From Streptomyces sp. NBC_00691 (lineage in GTDB: Bacteria; Actinomycetota; Actinomycetes; Streptomycetales; Streptomycetaceae), in contig NZ_CP109007.1 of the NCBI RefSeq assembly GCF_036226665.1, forward strand, positions 4,380,501-4,444,500: a stretch of DNA of 64,000 nt, in the 5' to 3' direction. A program made the translations under genes and the position numbers. The notes under the pieces were generated by a model. That model was not told the DNA's origin and ran no database searches. It saw nothing but the letters and a program-made list of their open reading frames with translations. Below are positions 9,245-18,073 of the stretch, piece by piece; within the stretch, counting starts at the first letter, position 1, and each line of letters opens with the position of its first letter.

Positions 9245-9610
9245 CTAGTAGACGAGCGCCTGCGTCCCGTCCGCCATCGCCTCCTGCACGAACAACTGGG
9301 CGCCGGCGATGCGGAAGCCCTCCAGGAGGTCCTTCTCCTCGATGTCACGGCGGGCCGCGCATTGCGTGCAGACCGTGATGCGCCCGCCGCCCGCCACGAT
9401 CCCGTCGATGAGGTCCGGGAGCGGCGCGGCGTGCGGGAGCTCGAACTCGGCGGCGCGGCCGGGGAGGGCGAACCACGAGGACTCGCCGGTCAGCCAGAGC
9501 GAGACCTCGACGCCGCTGGCGGCGGCCACGGCGGCCACCGTGAAGGCCTGGGAGCAGCGTTCGGGGGCCTCGGCCCCCGCGGTCACCTTGATCACGAGCT
9601 TCTTCGGCAT
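9245..9610 (-). CDS. DsrE-family protein
   Basis: A 121-aa DsrE/DsrF-like protein. It starts MPKKLVIKVTAGAEAPERC, shows the Rossmann-like DsrE fold pattern, and has a Cys pair in CTQCAARRD (~85-93), the region that carries the sulfur-accepting Cys in sulfur-relay relatives. Its place 400 bp from a sulfurtransferase operon is consistent with a sulfur-transfer role, but a direct partnership is not shown. The start ATG at 9610 was chosen because the fold begins there; the longer frame upstream is the antisense of the next gene. Confidence 0.82.
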   Translation of the reverse strand: MPKKLVIKVTAGAEAPERCSQAFTVAAVAAASGVEVSLWLTGESSWFALPGRAAEFELPHAAPLPDLIDGIVAGGGRITVCTQCAARRDIEEKDLLEGFRIAGAQLFVQEAMADGTQALVY

Positions 9611-9713
9611 ATGCCGAACTGTAATGTGCGGCACCGCAACCCCCGGTGTCCCCCACGTGTCTGGTGGGTGCGCGGATGACGGAATCCGCGCTTCAGGTCT
9701 CGTGGGGGGACAT

Positions 9714-10661
9714 TTGAGCAACGAAGAAAGCACCCGAAATCCGGAAACGGCACCACCGCCGGACCCGGAGCCGGGAACGGAGACCGCGCCGCCGGTCATG
9801 CCGCGGGCCACGCCGGAGGATGTGGCTCCGGTCACAGCGCCGGTCGCAGCGCCGGTCACAGAGCCGGTCACAGAGCCGGCGGCACCGCCCGCCGAGCCTG
9901 CCGCGGAGGCGACGGCCGAGCCCGTCGCCGGACGGACCCGCCGCCGCGGGCTCCGTACCGCCGGGCTGATCGCCGTCGCCGCCGTCATCGGCCTCGTCGG
10001 CGGTACGGCCGTCGGCTACGGCATCCAGGCGGAGCGCGAACCGACCGCGCTGCCCGCCCTGAACCAGCCGGGTCTCGCGTACCCCGCGAAGGCGCTTCCG
10101 AAGGGGCAGAAGGCGAAGCCGCTCCCCGCCTCCGAGGACCTCAGGGCGAAGGCGCAGGGAGACCTGCGGAAGCTGCTCCTGACGAGACCCGCCGGGGCGA
10201 AGAAGCCCGAGTTCGCCGATGCCGACGGCTGGATGGCGGTCTCCACGTTCGCCTCGCAGTTCAACAGGCCCGACAACGCTCTCGACGACCAGCTGGAGAT
10301 GGGCATCCGGCGGATCGCGGTCACGTCCTGGGCGACGGGCGAGTACAAGGAGACCGAGATCCGGCTGGTCCAGTACCGCGCCGGCGACGTCCTCGGCGCG
10401 CAGGAGTTCGTCGAGGACCAGCAGGCCTACATGCCGGAGGAGGACTTCGCCGAGAGCGAGGGCACGGAGCTCAAGGGCTCGGCCAACGGCCGCTACTACG
10501 TCTTCCCGGTGCGGAAGAAGGCCGGCTACCTGGACCTCTACGAGGCCAGGGCCTACTTCTACCGCGGCGACATCGCCGTGGAGATCTACGTCATCGACAC
10601 CAAGAAGGTCTCCGCGACGGAGATCCGTTCGCTGGCCGAGCGACAGCTGGGGCGCCTGTGA
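9714..10661 (+). CDS. Single-pass membrane protein, first of a three-gene set
   Basis: About 315 aa. TTG start at 9714 preceded by GTGGGGGGA. The cytoplasmic N-terminus (~1-85) is rich in Pro, Ala, Thr and Glu with near-repeats of APVTEPV; one membrane segment follows (~90-112, TAGLIAVAAVIGLVGGTAVGYG), and then an extracellular domain of ~200 aa with no Cys. The exterior starts with a DLRKLLLTRPAG motif that recurs in the next two genes. The next start codon overlaps this stop (GTGA). No family recognised; the architecture and coupling suggest a cell-surface complex. Confidence 0.75.
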   Translation: MSNEESTRNPETAPPPDPEPGTETAPPVMPRATPEDVAPVTAPVAAPVTEPVTEPAAPPAEPAAEATAEPVAGRTRRRGLRTAGLIAVAAVIGLVGGTAVGYGIQAEREPTALPALNQPGLAYPAKALPKGQKAKPLPASEDLRAKAQGDLRKLLLTRPAGAKKPEFADADGWMAVSTFASQFNRPDNALDDQLEMGIRRIAVTSWATGEYKETEIRLVQYRAGDVLGAQEFVEDQQAYMPEEDFAESEGTELKGSANGRYYVFPVRKKAGYLDLYEARAYFYRGDIAVEIYVIDTKKVSATEIRSLAERQLGRL

Positions 10662-11527
10662 GAGAGGACCGGAACGACGTGACCGAACCCGTGACCGACC
10701 CTGCGCCCGCGGCGGCAGCCACGCCCGAAGCGGCGCCCGCAGCCGTGGCCGGGCCCGTGGCGAAGCCGGGTGCCCGCCGGGTCCTGCTCGGGGTCGTCCT
10801 GCCCTCGGTGCTCGTCCTCGGCCTGATCGGCGGCGGCGTCGCCTACACCGCGGTCACCGTCTCCTCCGCCGACCGCACCGCGCCGACGCAGGTGTGGGGC
10901 GCGGCCGGGAAGCCCGCGCGGAACGACGACCCGGCCGCGCCGCTGGCCCGCGGCGAGACCGGAACGCCGCTGAGCAAGCTCCTCCTGCCGCTCCCCGAGG
11001 GGTACGAGTTCGGCCCTGACGAGGAGCTGTACGGCAACGACGGCGAGCTCGGTGCCGCGGAGGCGACCGCCCTGATGAAGCAGTCGGGCGAGGGGCTCTC
11101 CGGGAAGAAGCGCCGCACCTTCGAGAAGAACGTCGAGAAGCTCGGCATCCAGGGCATCGGGGTCCGCTCCTTCGCCAACCTGGAGAACGACGTCGTCGTC
11201 TCCGTGGAGCTGGCGCGGATGAAGGACAAGAAGCGGATCAAGGACAGCTACCGACTGCGCAAGGAGGTCATGGAGTTCCTGGAGTTCCCGAAGGGGCCCA
11301 AGGTGAAGGACCACGGGAACGCCGTCTGCTACCTCGCGCCTGTCGACGATTCGCTGGACAAGAAGGAGCGGGCCGCGGCGCTGGAGCAGATGTTCTGCCT
11401 CGCGTACGACTCCGAGGTCTTCGTCACCGTCAAGGCGGCCGGTGCCAAGCCGTTCGACAAGGCCCGCGTGGCGAAGCTGCTGACGCAGCAGCTCGACCAC
11501 ATCGCATCCCCGGGGGAGTACGTATGA
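10658..11527 (+). CDS. Single-pass membrane protein, second of a three-gene set
   Basis: 289 aa; GTG start overlapping the preceding stop by 4 nt. Architecture as in the first gene: Ala/Pro-rich cytoplasmic tail, one membrane segment (~43-68, RVLLGVVLPSVLVLGLIGGG) and a charged extracellular domain beginning near LSKLLLPLPEGYE. Two Cys (CYLAP, FCLAY) could form a disulfide outside the cell. The domain is Lys/Glu rich in the middle (SGKKRRTFEKNVEKLG). Function unknown. The next gene overlaps by ATGA, so all three are translationally coupled. Confidence 0.75.
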   Translation: MREDRNDVTEPVTDPAPAAAATPEAAPAAVAGPVAKPGARRVLLGVVLPSVLVLGLIGGGVAYTAVTVSSADRTAPTQVWGAAGKPARNDDPAAPLARGETGTPLSKLLLPLPEGYEFGPDEELYGNDGELGAAEATALMKQSGEGLSGKKRRTFEKNVEKLGIQGIGVRSFANLENDVVVSVELARMKDKKRIKDSYRLRKEVMEFLEFPKGPKVKDHGNAVCYLAPVDDSLDKKERAAALEQMFCLAYDSEVFVTVKAAGAKPFDKARVAKLLTQQLDHIASPGEYV

Positions 11528-12402
11528 CCGAGCAGACCCTGCCCCAGCCCGAGGCCCCGGCGGCCCCGGCCCCTGCCCCGCCGCAGGTGCAGGTGCAGGC
11601 CTCCGCCTCCGTGCCGGAGAAGCCGGAGAAGCCGGAGAAGCCGAAGAAGTCCCGTCGGCCGCTGGTCCGGGGCATCGCCCGCTGGACCGCCGCCGTCCTC
11701 GTCCTCGCCGGTGCCGGCACCGGTACGGCCATGGGGATCACCGCCATGGACCGCACCGACGTGCCGGGGCTCGCGACCGAGTCCGACGGCCGCTGGGAGT
11801 ACCCGAAGCTCACCCTTCCGGCGCTTCCCGCGGACGCTCCCCGCCCGTGGACGGAGGGCAACGTCGCCGAGATCCACCACGCCGACCTGCGGCAGCTCCT
11901 GCTGCCCGCCCCGGCGGGCGCCACGGTGGACCCGAAGTCGAAGGGCGGCTGGACCGGCCTCGACTCGTACCTCGCACTGCTGGCGGAGAAGGACCGGCGC
12001 GAGGTGAAGGAGTACATGGCGGAGTCGGCGCTCCGGCACGTCGCGGCCCGCGGCTGGACCACGCCGGACGGCACGACCACCCGGATCCACCTGCTGCGGT
12101 TCTCTTCGGTGGCGTTCTCCGAGGCGTTCAAGGACGACGTCACGCGCGAGATCTCCCAGAGCCGCCGACTGCCCCTCGGCGTCGACGAGGCGGAGATCGA
12201 CACGTCCACCCAGGACGTCGACGTACCGAACCTCTCCGTGTACTCCTACAAGGAGATGGAGCCGTTCGGCCCGCAGCAGACCCGCTGGTCCTACATCCAG
12301 GCCGGCGACACCTTCGCGGTCGTCACCCAGACCCGTAAGGGCGGGACGCTCGCCGTTCCGTTCCAGCAGACGGTGGCGCTCCAGGCGCAGCTGCTCGGCT
12401 AG
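11524..12402 (+). CDS. Single-pass membrane protein, third of a three-gene set
   Basis: 292 aa; ATG overlapping the previous stop (ATGA). The N-terminus contains Pro/Ala-rich sequence and a PEKPEKPEKPKK triplet repeat. One membrane segment (~55-77, WTAAVLVLAGAGTGTAMGI) leads to an extracellular domain beginning HADLRQLLLPAPAGA, the motif shared with its two neighbours, followed by a GGWTGLDSYLALL segment that resembles DADGWMAVSTFA of the first protein. These shared motifs suggest the three are diverged paralogues. Function unknown. Confidence 0.75.
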   Translation: MTEQTLPQPEAPAAPAPAPPQVQVQASASVPEKPEKPEKPKKSRRPLVRGIARWTAAVLVLAGAGTGTAMGITAMDRTDVPGLATESDGRWEYPKLTLPALPADAPRPWTEGNVAEIHHADLRQLLLPAPAGATVDPKSKGGWTGLDSYLALLAEKDRREVKEYMAESALRHVAARGWTTPDGTTTRIHLLRFSSVAFSEAFKDDVTREISQSRRLPLGVDEAEIDTSTQDVDVPNLSVYSYKEMEPFGPQQTRWSYIQAGDTFAVVTQTRKGGTLAVPFQQTVALQAQLLG

Positions 12403-12515
12403 TCGCCGCACCGGTCACAGCCTGCGAGACCCACCTCACCGAGTGGGCCCGGGCCCCGCCCACTAAGCTGGGGTCCGGCCCGTTCCGCCTTCACCGCTCA
12501 GTCGAGGAGCACCCT

Positions 12516-12614
12516 GTGATCATCTTCTTCGAAATCCTCCTGGTCCTGGTCGCCGTCGGCGTGATCGCCTTCGCCGGTCTGGCCGTGAAGAAGCTGTACC
12601 AGGGCCAGCGCTAA
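12516..12614 (+). CDS. 32-aa single-pass membrane peptide
   Basis: Short ORF with GTG start and GAGGAG 6 nt upstream. The product is MIIFFEILLVLVAVGVIAF followed by AGLAVKKLYQGQR: one hydrophobic helix and a basic C-terminus, a classic bacterial membrane micropeptide. It sits in a 250-bp gap before the nitrobindin gene, with which it may be cotranscribed. I recall near-identical short proteins in this position in other streptomycetes, so I consider it genuine; role unknown. Confidence 0.7.
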   Translation: MIIFFEILLVLVAVGVIAFAGLAVKKLYQGQR

Positions 12615-12655
12615 TCCTTCTCGCCAACCACTTCTAGAGAACGCCAGAGCTGCTC

Positions 12656-13228
12656 ATGATCGAGATCCCGTCCGACCTCAACCCGGACCTCGTCCCCCTC
12701 GCGTTCCTGCTCGGCACGTGGGAGGGCGCGGGCGTCTCCGACTTCCCCGGCGCCGAGAAGTGCAACTTCGGGCAGTCCGTGACCTTCAGCCACGACGGCC
12801 GGGACTTCCTCGAGTACGCGTCCCACTCCTGGGTCCTGGACAACGAGGGCAACAAGGTCCGTCCGCTGGAGAGCGAGAGCGGCTACTGGCGCATCGACAA
12901 GGACCGCAAGGTCGAGGTCGTCATGGTCCGCGACCAGGGCATCGTCGAGATCTGGTACGGCGAGCTGGCCGACCAGAAGCCGCAGATCGACCTGGCCACG
13001 GACGCCGTCGCCCGGACCGCGGCCTCCGGCCCGTACTCCGGTGGCAAGCGCCTCTACGGCTACGTCAAGAGCGACCTCATGTGGGTGGGCGAGAAGGCGA
13101 CCCCCGAGGTCCCGCTCCGGCCGTACATGTCGGCGCACCTGAAGAAGGTCGTGACGCCGGAAGAGGTCGCGGACATGGCCCGCAACCTGGGCGACCTGCC
13201 CGACGACGGCATCGCCTTCTTCCGCTAG
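12656..13228 (+). CDS. Nitrobindin / FABP-like heme-binding protein
   Basis: A 190-aa beta-barrel protein of the nitrobindin (THAP4-like, DUF1794) family, which binds heme b and interacts with NO or peroxynitrite. The family motif GxWxGxG is present as GTWEGAG (~20-26), and a His near the C-terminus (MSAHLKK, ~161) is at the usual position of the proximal heme ligand. Located immediately upstream of nur, which fits a redox or metal-stress neighbourhood. Start ATG at 12656. Confidence 0.88.
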   Translation: MIEIPSDLNPDLVPLAFLLGTWEGAGVSDFPGAEKCNFGQSVTFSHDGRDFLEYASHSWVLDNEGNKVRPLESESGYWRIDKDRKVEVVMVRDQGIVEIWYGELADQKPQIDLATDAVARTAASGPYSGGKRLYGYVKSDLMWVGEKATPEVPLRPYMSAHLKKVVTPEEVADMARNLGDLPDDGIAFFR

Positions 13229-13268
13229 GCCCTGGGGCTGAGCGCCACGCCCTCCTACACTGGGGGGC

Positions 13269-13706
13269 GTGGTGAGTACCGACTGGAAAAGCGACCTGCG
13301 GCAGCGCGGCTATCGGCTGACGCCGCAGCGTCAGCTCGTCCTGGAGGCCGTCGACGCGCTCGAGCACGCGACGCCCGACGACATCCTCGTCGAGGTCCGC
13401 AGGACCGCGTCCGGGGTGAACATCTCCACCGTCTACCGGACCCTGGAGCTCCTGGAGGAGCTCGGGCTGGTGAGCCACGCCCATCTGGGGCACGGGGCTC
13501 CGACGTACCACCTCGCCGACCGGCACCACCATCTGCACCTGGTGTGCCGGGACTGCTCCGAGGTGATCGAGGCGGATGTCGAGGTGGCCGCCGAGTTCAC
13601 CGGGAAGCTCCGGGAGACCTTCGGCTTCGAGACCGACATGAAGCACTTCGCCATCTTCGGGCGGTGTGCGGACTGCACGCGGAAGGCGCTGGACAGCGAG
13701 TCGTAG
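13269..13706 (+). CDS. nur: Nur, nickel-responsive Fur-family repressor
   Basis: A 145-aa Fur-family metalloregulator. The N-terminal winged helix (RGYRLTPQRQLVLEAV, recognition helix near NISTVYRTLELLEELG) is followed by the dimerisation domain. His33, His70, His72, His86, His88, His90 and a late His in MKHF match the metal-site and nickel-site pattern described for S. coelicolor Nur; two CxxC pairs (CRDC and CADC) are also present. In that species Nur represses nickel uptake and the iron superoxide dismutase when Ni is plentiful. Start GTG at 13269 gives the family length; GTG 13272 is an alternative. Confidence 0.9.
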   Translation: MVSTDWKSDLRQRGYRLTPQRQLVLEAVDALEHATPDDILVEVRRTASGVNISTVYRTLELLEELGLVSHAHLGHGAPTYHLADRHHHLHLVCRDCSEVIEADVEVAAEFTGKLRETFGFETDMKHFAIFGRCADCTRKALDSES

Positions 13707-13715
13707 GCTTGCCCC

Positions 13716-14696
13716 ATGCAGCGACATTCAACGACCAGCCCTCTGCTGTCCCTGCCCGGCGCCGTCGCCGCGGAAGGCCGCGACGAAGGTGTCGCCGCGC
13801 ACTACGGCGACCTGTTCCGTGAGCAGCGCGCCCTCGCCGACGGACGCGGTTTCGTCGACCTCTCGCACCGCGGTGTCATCGCCGTCACCGGCGGCGACCG
13901 GCTGAGCTGGCTGCACCTGCTCGTGACCCAGCACATGACCGACCTCGCGCCCGGACAGGCCACGGAGGCGCTGATCCTCTCGGCGAACGGGCACATCGAG
14001 CACGCCCTGTACCTCGTCGACGACGGCGAGACGGTGTGGGCCCACGTCGAGCCGGGGACGCGCGAGGAGCTCGTCGCGTACCTGGAGTCGATGAAGTTCT
14101 TCTACCGGGTCGAGGTCGCCGACCGTACGGACGAGATCGCCGTGGTCCATCTCCCGGCCGGTTCGATCGCCGAGGTGCCCGGTGGAGCGGTCGTACGGGA
14201 GACCCCGCACGGCCGTGACGTCTTCCTGCCCCGCGCGGACCTGGAGGCCTTCGGGGCCTCGCACGGCCCGGCCGCCGGCATCCTCGCGTACGAGGCGCTG
14301 CGCGTCGAGGCCCACCGGCCCCGGCTCGGCTTCGAGACCGACCACCGGACCATCCCGCACGAGGTCGGCCTCATCGGCAGCGCCGTCCACCTGCAGAAGG
14401 GCTGCTACCGGGGCCAGGAGACCGTCGCCCGGGTGCAGAACCTGGGGAAGCCGCCGCGCCGCCTGGTCTTCCTGCACCTGGACGGCAGCGAGGTGCTGCT
14501 GCCCGGGCACGGCACCCCGCTGCGGCTCGCCGCCGACGGCGAGGAGGGCCGCCAGCTCGGTTTCGTGACCAGCTCCGTCCGCCACCACGAGCTGGGACCG
14601 ATCGCCCTGGCCCTGGTGAAGCGGAACGTGCCGGTGGACGCCCCGCTGATCGCGGGGACGACGGCCGCCGCCCAGGAGACCGTGGTCGAGCCCTGA
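13716..14696 (+). CDS. ygfZ: YgfZ/GcvT-like folate-binding protein
   Basis: A 326-aa folate-binding protein related to the glycine-cleavage T protein. YgfZ members help maintain or repair iron-sulfur clusters. The signature KGCYRGQETVAR (~228-239), containing the essential Cys, is intact. The N-terminal half has SHRGVIAVTGGDRLSWLHLL, typical of the family. It starts 9 nt after the nur stop, so the two may be cotranscribed. An almost loopless palindrome follows the stop. Confidence 0.9.
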   Translation: MQRHSTTSPLLSLPGAVAAEGRDEGVAAHYGDLFREQRALADGRGFVDLSHRGVIAVTGGDRLSWLHLLVTQHMTDLAPGQATEALILSANGHIEHALYLVDDGETVWAHVEPGTREELVAYLESMKFFYRVEVADRTDEIAVVHLPAGSIAEVPGGAVVRETPHGRDVFLPRADLEAFGASHGPAAGILAYEALRVEAHRPRLGFETDHRTIPHEVGLIGSAVHLQKGCYRGQETVARVQNLGKPPRRLVFLHLDGSEVLLPGHGTPLRLAADGEEGRQLGFVTSSVRHHELGPIALALVKRNVPVDAPLIAGTTAAAQETVVEP

Positions 14697-14721
14697 GTCC
14701 TGTCGTCACTGACGACAGGAC
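14697..14721. terminator. Near-loopless palindrome between ygfZ and dtd
   Basis: A 12-bp inverted repeat, GTCCTGTCGTCA (14697-14708) and complement (14710-14721), separated by a single C. It lies between convergent genes and probably acts as a bidirectional terminator or cruciform. Confidence 0.6.
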
Positions 14722-14746
14722 CAGGACCTGGGGCCGTCCGGAGGCC

Positions 14747-15172
14747 TCAGACCTCCAGCAGCACCGTGAACGGGCCGTGATTCGTGAGCGAGACGCGCAT
14801 GTCCGCTCCGAACCGGCCCGTCTCCACGTGCGCGCCCAGTGCGCGCAGCCGGGCCACGACCTCGTCCACGAGGGGCTCGGCCACCGGGCCGGGCGCGGCC
14901 GCGTTCCAGGTGGGGCGGCGGCCCTTGCGGGCGTCGCCGTACAGCGTGAACTGGGAGATGACGAGCAGCGGCGCGTTCACGTCCGAGCAGGACTTCTCGT
15001 CGTCCAGTACCCGGACGGACCAGAGCTTTCTGGCCAATTGGGCGGCCTTCTCCGGGGTGTCGTCGTGGGTCACCCCGACCAGTACGCACAAGCCCTCGCC
15101 GGTGATCTCACCGACGGTCTCCCCTGCGACGACGACGCTCGCGCCGTCCACCCTCTGCACCACTGCACGCAT
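14747..15172 (-). CDS. dtd: D-aminoacyl-tRNA deacylase
   Basis: A 141-aa DTD-type enzyme that hydrolyses D-amino acids wrongly loaded on tRNA. Family motifs are clear: [13 protein letters not shown] at the N-terminus, the SQFTLYGD active-site segment (~77-85) and NHGPFTV near the C-terminus, corresponding to the Gly-Pro cross-subunit motif. Start ATG at 15172. Convergent with ygfZ, divergent from rsiG. Confidence 0.93.
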   Translation of the reverse strand: MRAVVQRVDGASVVVAGETVGEITGEGLCVLVGVTHDDTPEKAAQLARKLWSVRVLDDEKSCSDVNAPLLVISQFTLYGDARKGRRPTWNAAAPGPVAEPLVDEVVARLRALGAHVETGRFGADMRVSLTNHGPFTVLLEV

Positions 15173-15275
15173 ACGCCCCAACCTACCGAGTGGTGACCAG
15201 TCCGGCGGATGAGGGGCCGAACGGGTGCAGAGCGCCTGCACGCGCACATGCATGAGTGGCACGATGCGTGTCAGG

Positions 15276-15293
15276 CGGTGCGGCTCCGCACCG
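15276..15293 (+). promoter_or_regulatory. Hairpin just upstream of the rsiG ribosome binding site
   Basis: CGGTGCGG-CT-CCGCACCG, a perfect 8-bp inverted repeat ending 18 nt before the rsiG start. It could modulate translation or be a protein-binding site; role inferred only from position. Confidence 0.35.
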
Positions 15294-15311
15294 GTCGAGG
15301 GGACGATTCTC

Positions 15312-15932
15312 ATGAGTGCACCTGGCACCGGGCCGACGCCGTCCGGCCCCGTACCGCTGATCCGCGCCGGAACCAGGGGCGGTGGACCGGGCGGAGGCCC
15401 GGCCACGCGCCCACCCGTACAGAGGACCGCCGAACCCGCCCTGCCGGACCGGACCCAGCCCGAGCTCGGCGCGCTGCGGCTGCCCGAGCTGCGCGCCCTG
15501 CGCCGGGACGCGCAGAGCGACGAGGCCGACCTGAGCTACGTGCGCCGGATGCTCCAGGGCCGGATCGACATCCTGCGGGCCGAGCTGGCGCGACGGACCG
15601 ACCCGGAGGCCCCGGTCCTCGACCGGCTCTCCGAGATCCTCGCCGACGTGCCCTCGCGGCACCGTTCGTCGGCCCGGCACGTGACGCTGTCGACGCCGCG
15701 CGGCGAGGAGTACCGGCGGCTCGCGTCCGAGATGCTGTCGGAGGTCGAGCTGTCGGACCTCACGGCCCGCACGGACGACGAGCTGCACGCGGGGATGGGG
15801 CGGCTCGCCGGGTACGAGCAGCAGATCTCCCGCCGCCGGCAGCACCTCCAGCGGACCGCCGACGACTGCAGCGCCGAGATCGCCCGCCGCTACCGGGAGG
15901 GCGAGGCGCAGGTCGACGATCTGCTGGCGTGA
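15312..15932 (+). CDS. rsiG: RsiG, c-di-GMP-dependent anti-sigma factor for WhiG
   Basis: 206 aa. RsiG sequesters the sporulation sigma factor WhiG when loaded with a c-di-GMP dimer. The family's ligand motif E-x3-S-x2-R-x3-Q-x3-D appears twice, once on each arm of the predicted antiparallel coiled coil: Glu71-Ser75-Arg78-Gln82-Asp86 and Glu169-Ser173-Arg176-Gln180-Asp184. The first ~50 residues are Gly/Pro-rich and probably disordered; the rest is helical and charged. Start ATG at 15312 with GAGGGGACG upstream. Monocistronic between dtd and the GNAT gene. This identification rests on motif spacing, which is exact in both copies. Confidence 0.9.
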   Translation: MSAPGTGPTPSGPVPLIRAGTRGGGPGGGPATRPPVQRTAEPALPDRTQPELGALRLPELRALRRDAQSDEADLSYVRRMLQGRIDILRAELARRTDPEAPVLDRLSEILADVPSRHRSSARHVTLSTPRGEEYRRLASEMLSEVELSDLTARTDDELHAGMGRLAGYEQQISRRRQHLQRTADDCSAEIARRYREGEAQVDDLLA

Positions 15933-16061
15933 GCCGCGGAGGCGGGCCGAGGAGCCGCTGAGACCGGCCGCGGGGCCGTGGAGGCCGGGGCCGCGGGGCC
16001 GTGGAGGACCGCCGGGAAAACTCGGGTGCGGGTCCCTCGGGGCCCTGCGTAGGGTCGAAGG

Positions 16062-17306
16062 ATGACTGTCGACGTACGCGCGGTGACGGAGTCCGAGTTC
16101 CCTGATTGGCACCGTGCCCTGCGCACCGGGTTCCTCAACCCGCCCGTCGTGTCGGAGGAGGTGGTCGCCGACCGGCTGCCGCATCTCGACCTCGCCCGGA
16201 CGCTCGGGGCCTACGACCGCGGCCGGACCGTCGCGACCTTCCGGTCCTTCCGGCAGGAGGTGAGCACGGTCGGCGGCGGCAGCCTCACCGCCGACGCGAT
16301 CACCCAGGTCACCGTCGCCCCGACGCACCGCAGGCGCGGACTGCTCCGCCGGATGATGAGCGCCGATCTCGCCGCCGCGAGGGAGCGGGGCGACGCGATC
16401 GCCACCCTGATCGCCGCCGAGTACCCGATCTACGGGCGCTACGGCTTCGGTCCGGCGAGCTCGACGGCCGCGTGGAGCGTGGACGTCGGCCGGACCGGAC
16501 TCGATCCGCGCCGATCGGGCCGCCCCGAGGACGGCGGCCGGATCGATCTGACCGACGCCGACGAGATCCGCAAGATCGGCCCCGAGGTGTACGCCCGGCT
16601 CGCCGGGGTCCGCGCCGGCGTGACCGACCGCACCGCGCGCGGCTGGGACGTCGGTACCGGCCGTGCCGTGTCGGACGAGCCGTGGCGGGAGCCCTACTAC
16701 GCGGTGTACCGCGCGGAGTCCGGCGAGGTCGAGGGGTACGTGGCGTACACGGCCGACGACAAGTGGGACGACGCCAAGCAGCCGATGAACACGGCGACCG
16801 TGCGGGACCTGATCGCCGTCACCCCGGCCTCCGAGCGCGCCCTGTGGCACTACCTCTGCTCCGTCGACTGGATCACCACGGTCCGTTCCGGCTACCGGGC
16901 GCCCGACGACCCGCTGCCGCTGCTTCTGCCGGATCCGCGCGCCGCGAAGCTGCTGACGTACGCGGACATGCTGTGGGTCCGGGTCCTCGACGTCGTCCGG
17001 GTCCTGGAGAGCCGGACGTACCCGGTGACCGACGGCATCGTGCTCGACCTGCGGGACGGGGACGGGCTCGCCGGCGGGCGCTACCGGCTCGACGCCTCCC
17101 CGGAGGGCGTCTCCTGCGCGCGTACGGACGAGTCCGCCGATCTGGCCTTCGACATCGCCGAGCTGGGGGTCCTCGCCTTCGGTGACGAGTCGGCGGTACG
17201 GCTCCACCGGCTCGGGCGGATCGAGGAGCTGACGGCCGGCGCGGCCGTCCGCGCCGACCTGCTGTTCCGTACGCCGCTGCGGCCCTTCTCACCCGACATC
17301 TTCTGA
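16062..17306 (+). CDS. Eis-like GNAT N-acetyltransferase
   Basis: A 414-aa enzyme with two GNAT-like regions and a C-terminal sterol-carrier-like domain, the Eis/DUF4081 layout. The acetyl-CoA loop is visible as [15 protein letters not shown] (~87-101), and the protein ends with a free carboxylate after PFSPDIF, as in Eis, where the C-terminal carboxyl acts in catalysis. Eis-type enzymes acetylate aminoglycosides and other amines; the natural substrate here is unknown. Start ATG at 16062. Confidence 0.85.
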   Translation: MTVDVRAVTESEFPDWHRALRTGFLNPPVVSEEVVADRLPHLDLARTLGAYDRGRTVATFRSFRQEVSTVGGGSLTADAITQVTVAPTHRRRGLLRRMMSADLAAARERGDAIATLIAAEYPIYGRYGFGPASSTAAWSVDVGRTGLDPRRSGRPEDGGRIDLTDADEIRKIGPEVYARLAGVRAGVTDRTARGWDVGTGRAVSDEPWREPYYAVYRAESGEVEGYVAYTADDKWDDAKQPMNTATVRDLIAVTPASERALWHYLCSVDWITTVRSGYRAPDDPLPLLLPDPRAAKLLTYADMLWVRVLDVVRVLESRTYPVTDGIVLDLRDGDGLAGGRYRLDASPEGVSCARTDESADLAFDIAELGVLAFGDESAVRLHRLGRIEELTAGAAVRADLLFRTPLRPFSPDIF

Positions 17307-17317
17307 GGTTCCGCCCG

Positions 17318-18073
17318 TCAGCGGGTCCGGAGCCGGAAGAGGAAGCCGGACGCGGCGACCGCCAGGGCCAGCAGGCCCGTGCACCAACCCAGCGCGATCC
17401 AGGGCGAGTCGCCCACCGGCCGGTCGAGCAGCAGGCCCCGCATCGACTCGATCAGCGGGGTCACGGGCTGGTGCTCGGCGAAGCCGTGCAGCCAGCTCGG
17501 CATGGTCTCGATCGGCACGAACGCGCTGCTCGGATAGGGCAGGAACATCATGAAGAACGTGACCGCCCCGGCCGCCTCGGGTGTTCTGGTGACCAGGCCG
17601 ATCGCCGCCGAGAGCCATGACACGGCGGTGATGTAGGCGAGCAGGAGTCCGATCGCCGCGAGCCAGCCGCCCGCCGATGCGGTCGGACGGAAGCCGATGA
17701 CGAAGGCGGCGCCGAGGACGAGCGTGGTGGAGAGCGCGTTGCGGGTGACGGCGGCGGCGACGTGCCCGGCGAGGAACGGCGTCCCGCCGATGTCGAGCGT
17801 GCGGAAGCGGTCGACGACCCCGAGCCGCATGTCCTCGCTGACGGAGAGGGCGGTGCTCGCGGCGCCGAACCCGGCGCAGAGGACGAGCACGCCGGGGACG
17901 ACGTAGGTGACGTACCGGGTGCCGGTGTCGATGGCTCCGCCGAAGAGGTAGACGAAGACCAGCATCAGCATGATCGGCAGCATCATCGAGGTGATGACGG
18001 CGTCGAGGTTGCGGCGGCTGAGGCGGATGCCGCGCCCGGCGAGGGTGCTCGCGGCGGTGAGCGTGTCAGACAC
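17318..18073 (-). CDS. ABC-2 type exporter permease (DrrB-like)
   Basis: A 251-aa membrane subunit with six predicted membrane helices (for example MMLPIMLMLVFVYLFGG, YVVPGVLVLCAGFGAAST, GLLALAVAASGFLF). It is typical of ABC-2 permeases that pair with DrrA-type ATPases to export drugs or lipids. Its start overlaps the end of the ATPase gene by 8 nt, showing translational coupling. Convergent with the Eis-like gene. Confidence 0.9.
   Translation of the reverse strand: MSDTLTAASTLAGRGIRLSRRNLDAVITSMMLPIMLMLVFVYLFGGAIDTGTRYVTYVVPGVLVLCAGFGAASTALSVSEDMRLGVVDRFRTLDIGGTPFLAGHVAAAVTRNALSTTLVLGAAFVIGFRPTASAGGWLAAIGLLLAYITAVSWLSAAIGLVTRTPEAAGAVTFFMMFLPYPSSAFVPIETMPSWLHGFAEHQPVTPLIESMRGLLLDRPVGDSPWIALGWCTGLLALAVAASGFLFRLRTR

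Noticed and set aside
15183-17207. 674-aa minus-strand open frame
   Set aside because: Runs antisense to rsiG and the Eis-like gene, both of which are strongly supported.
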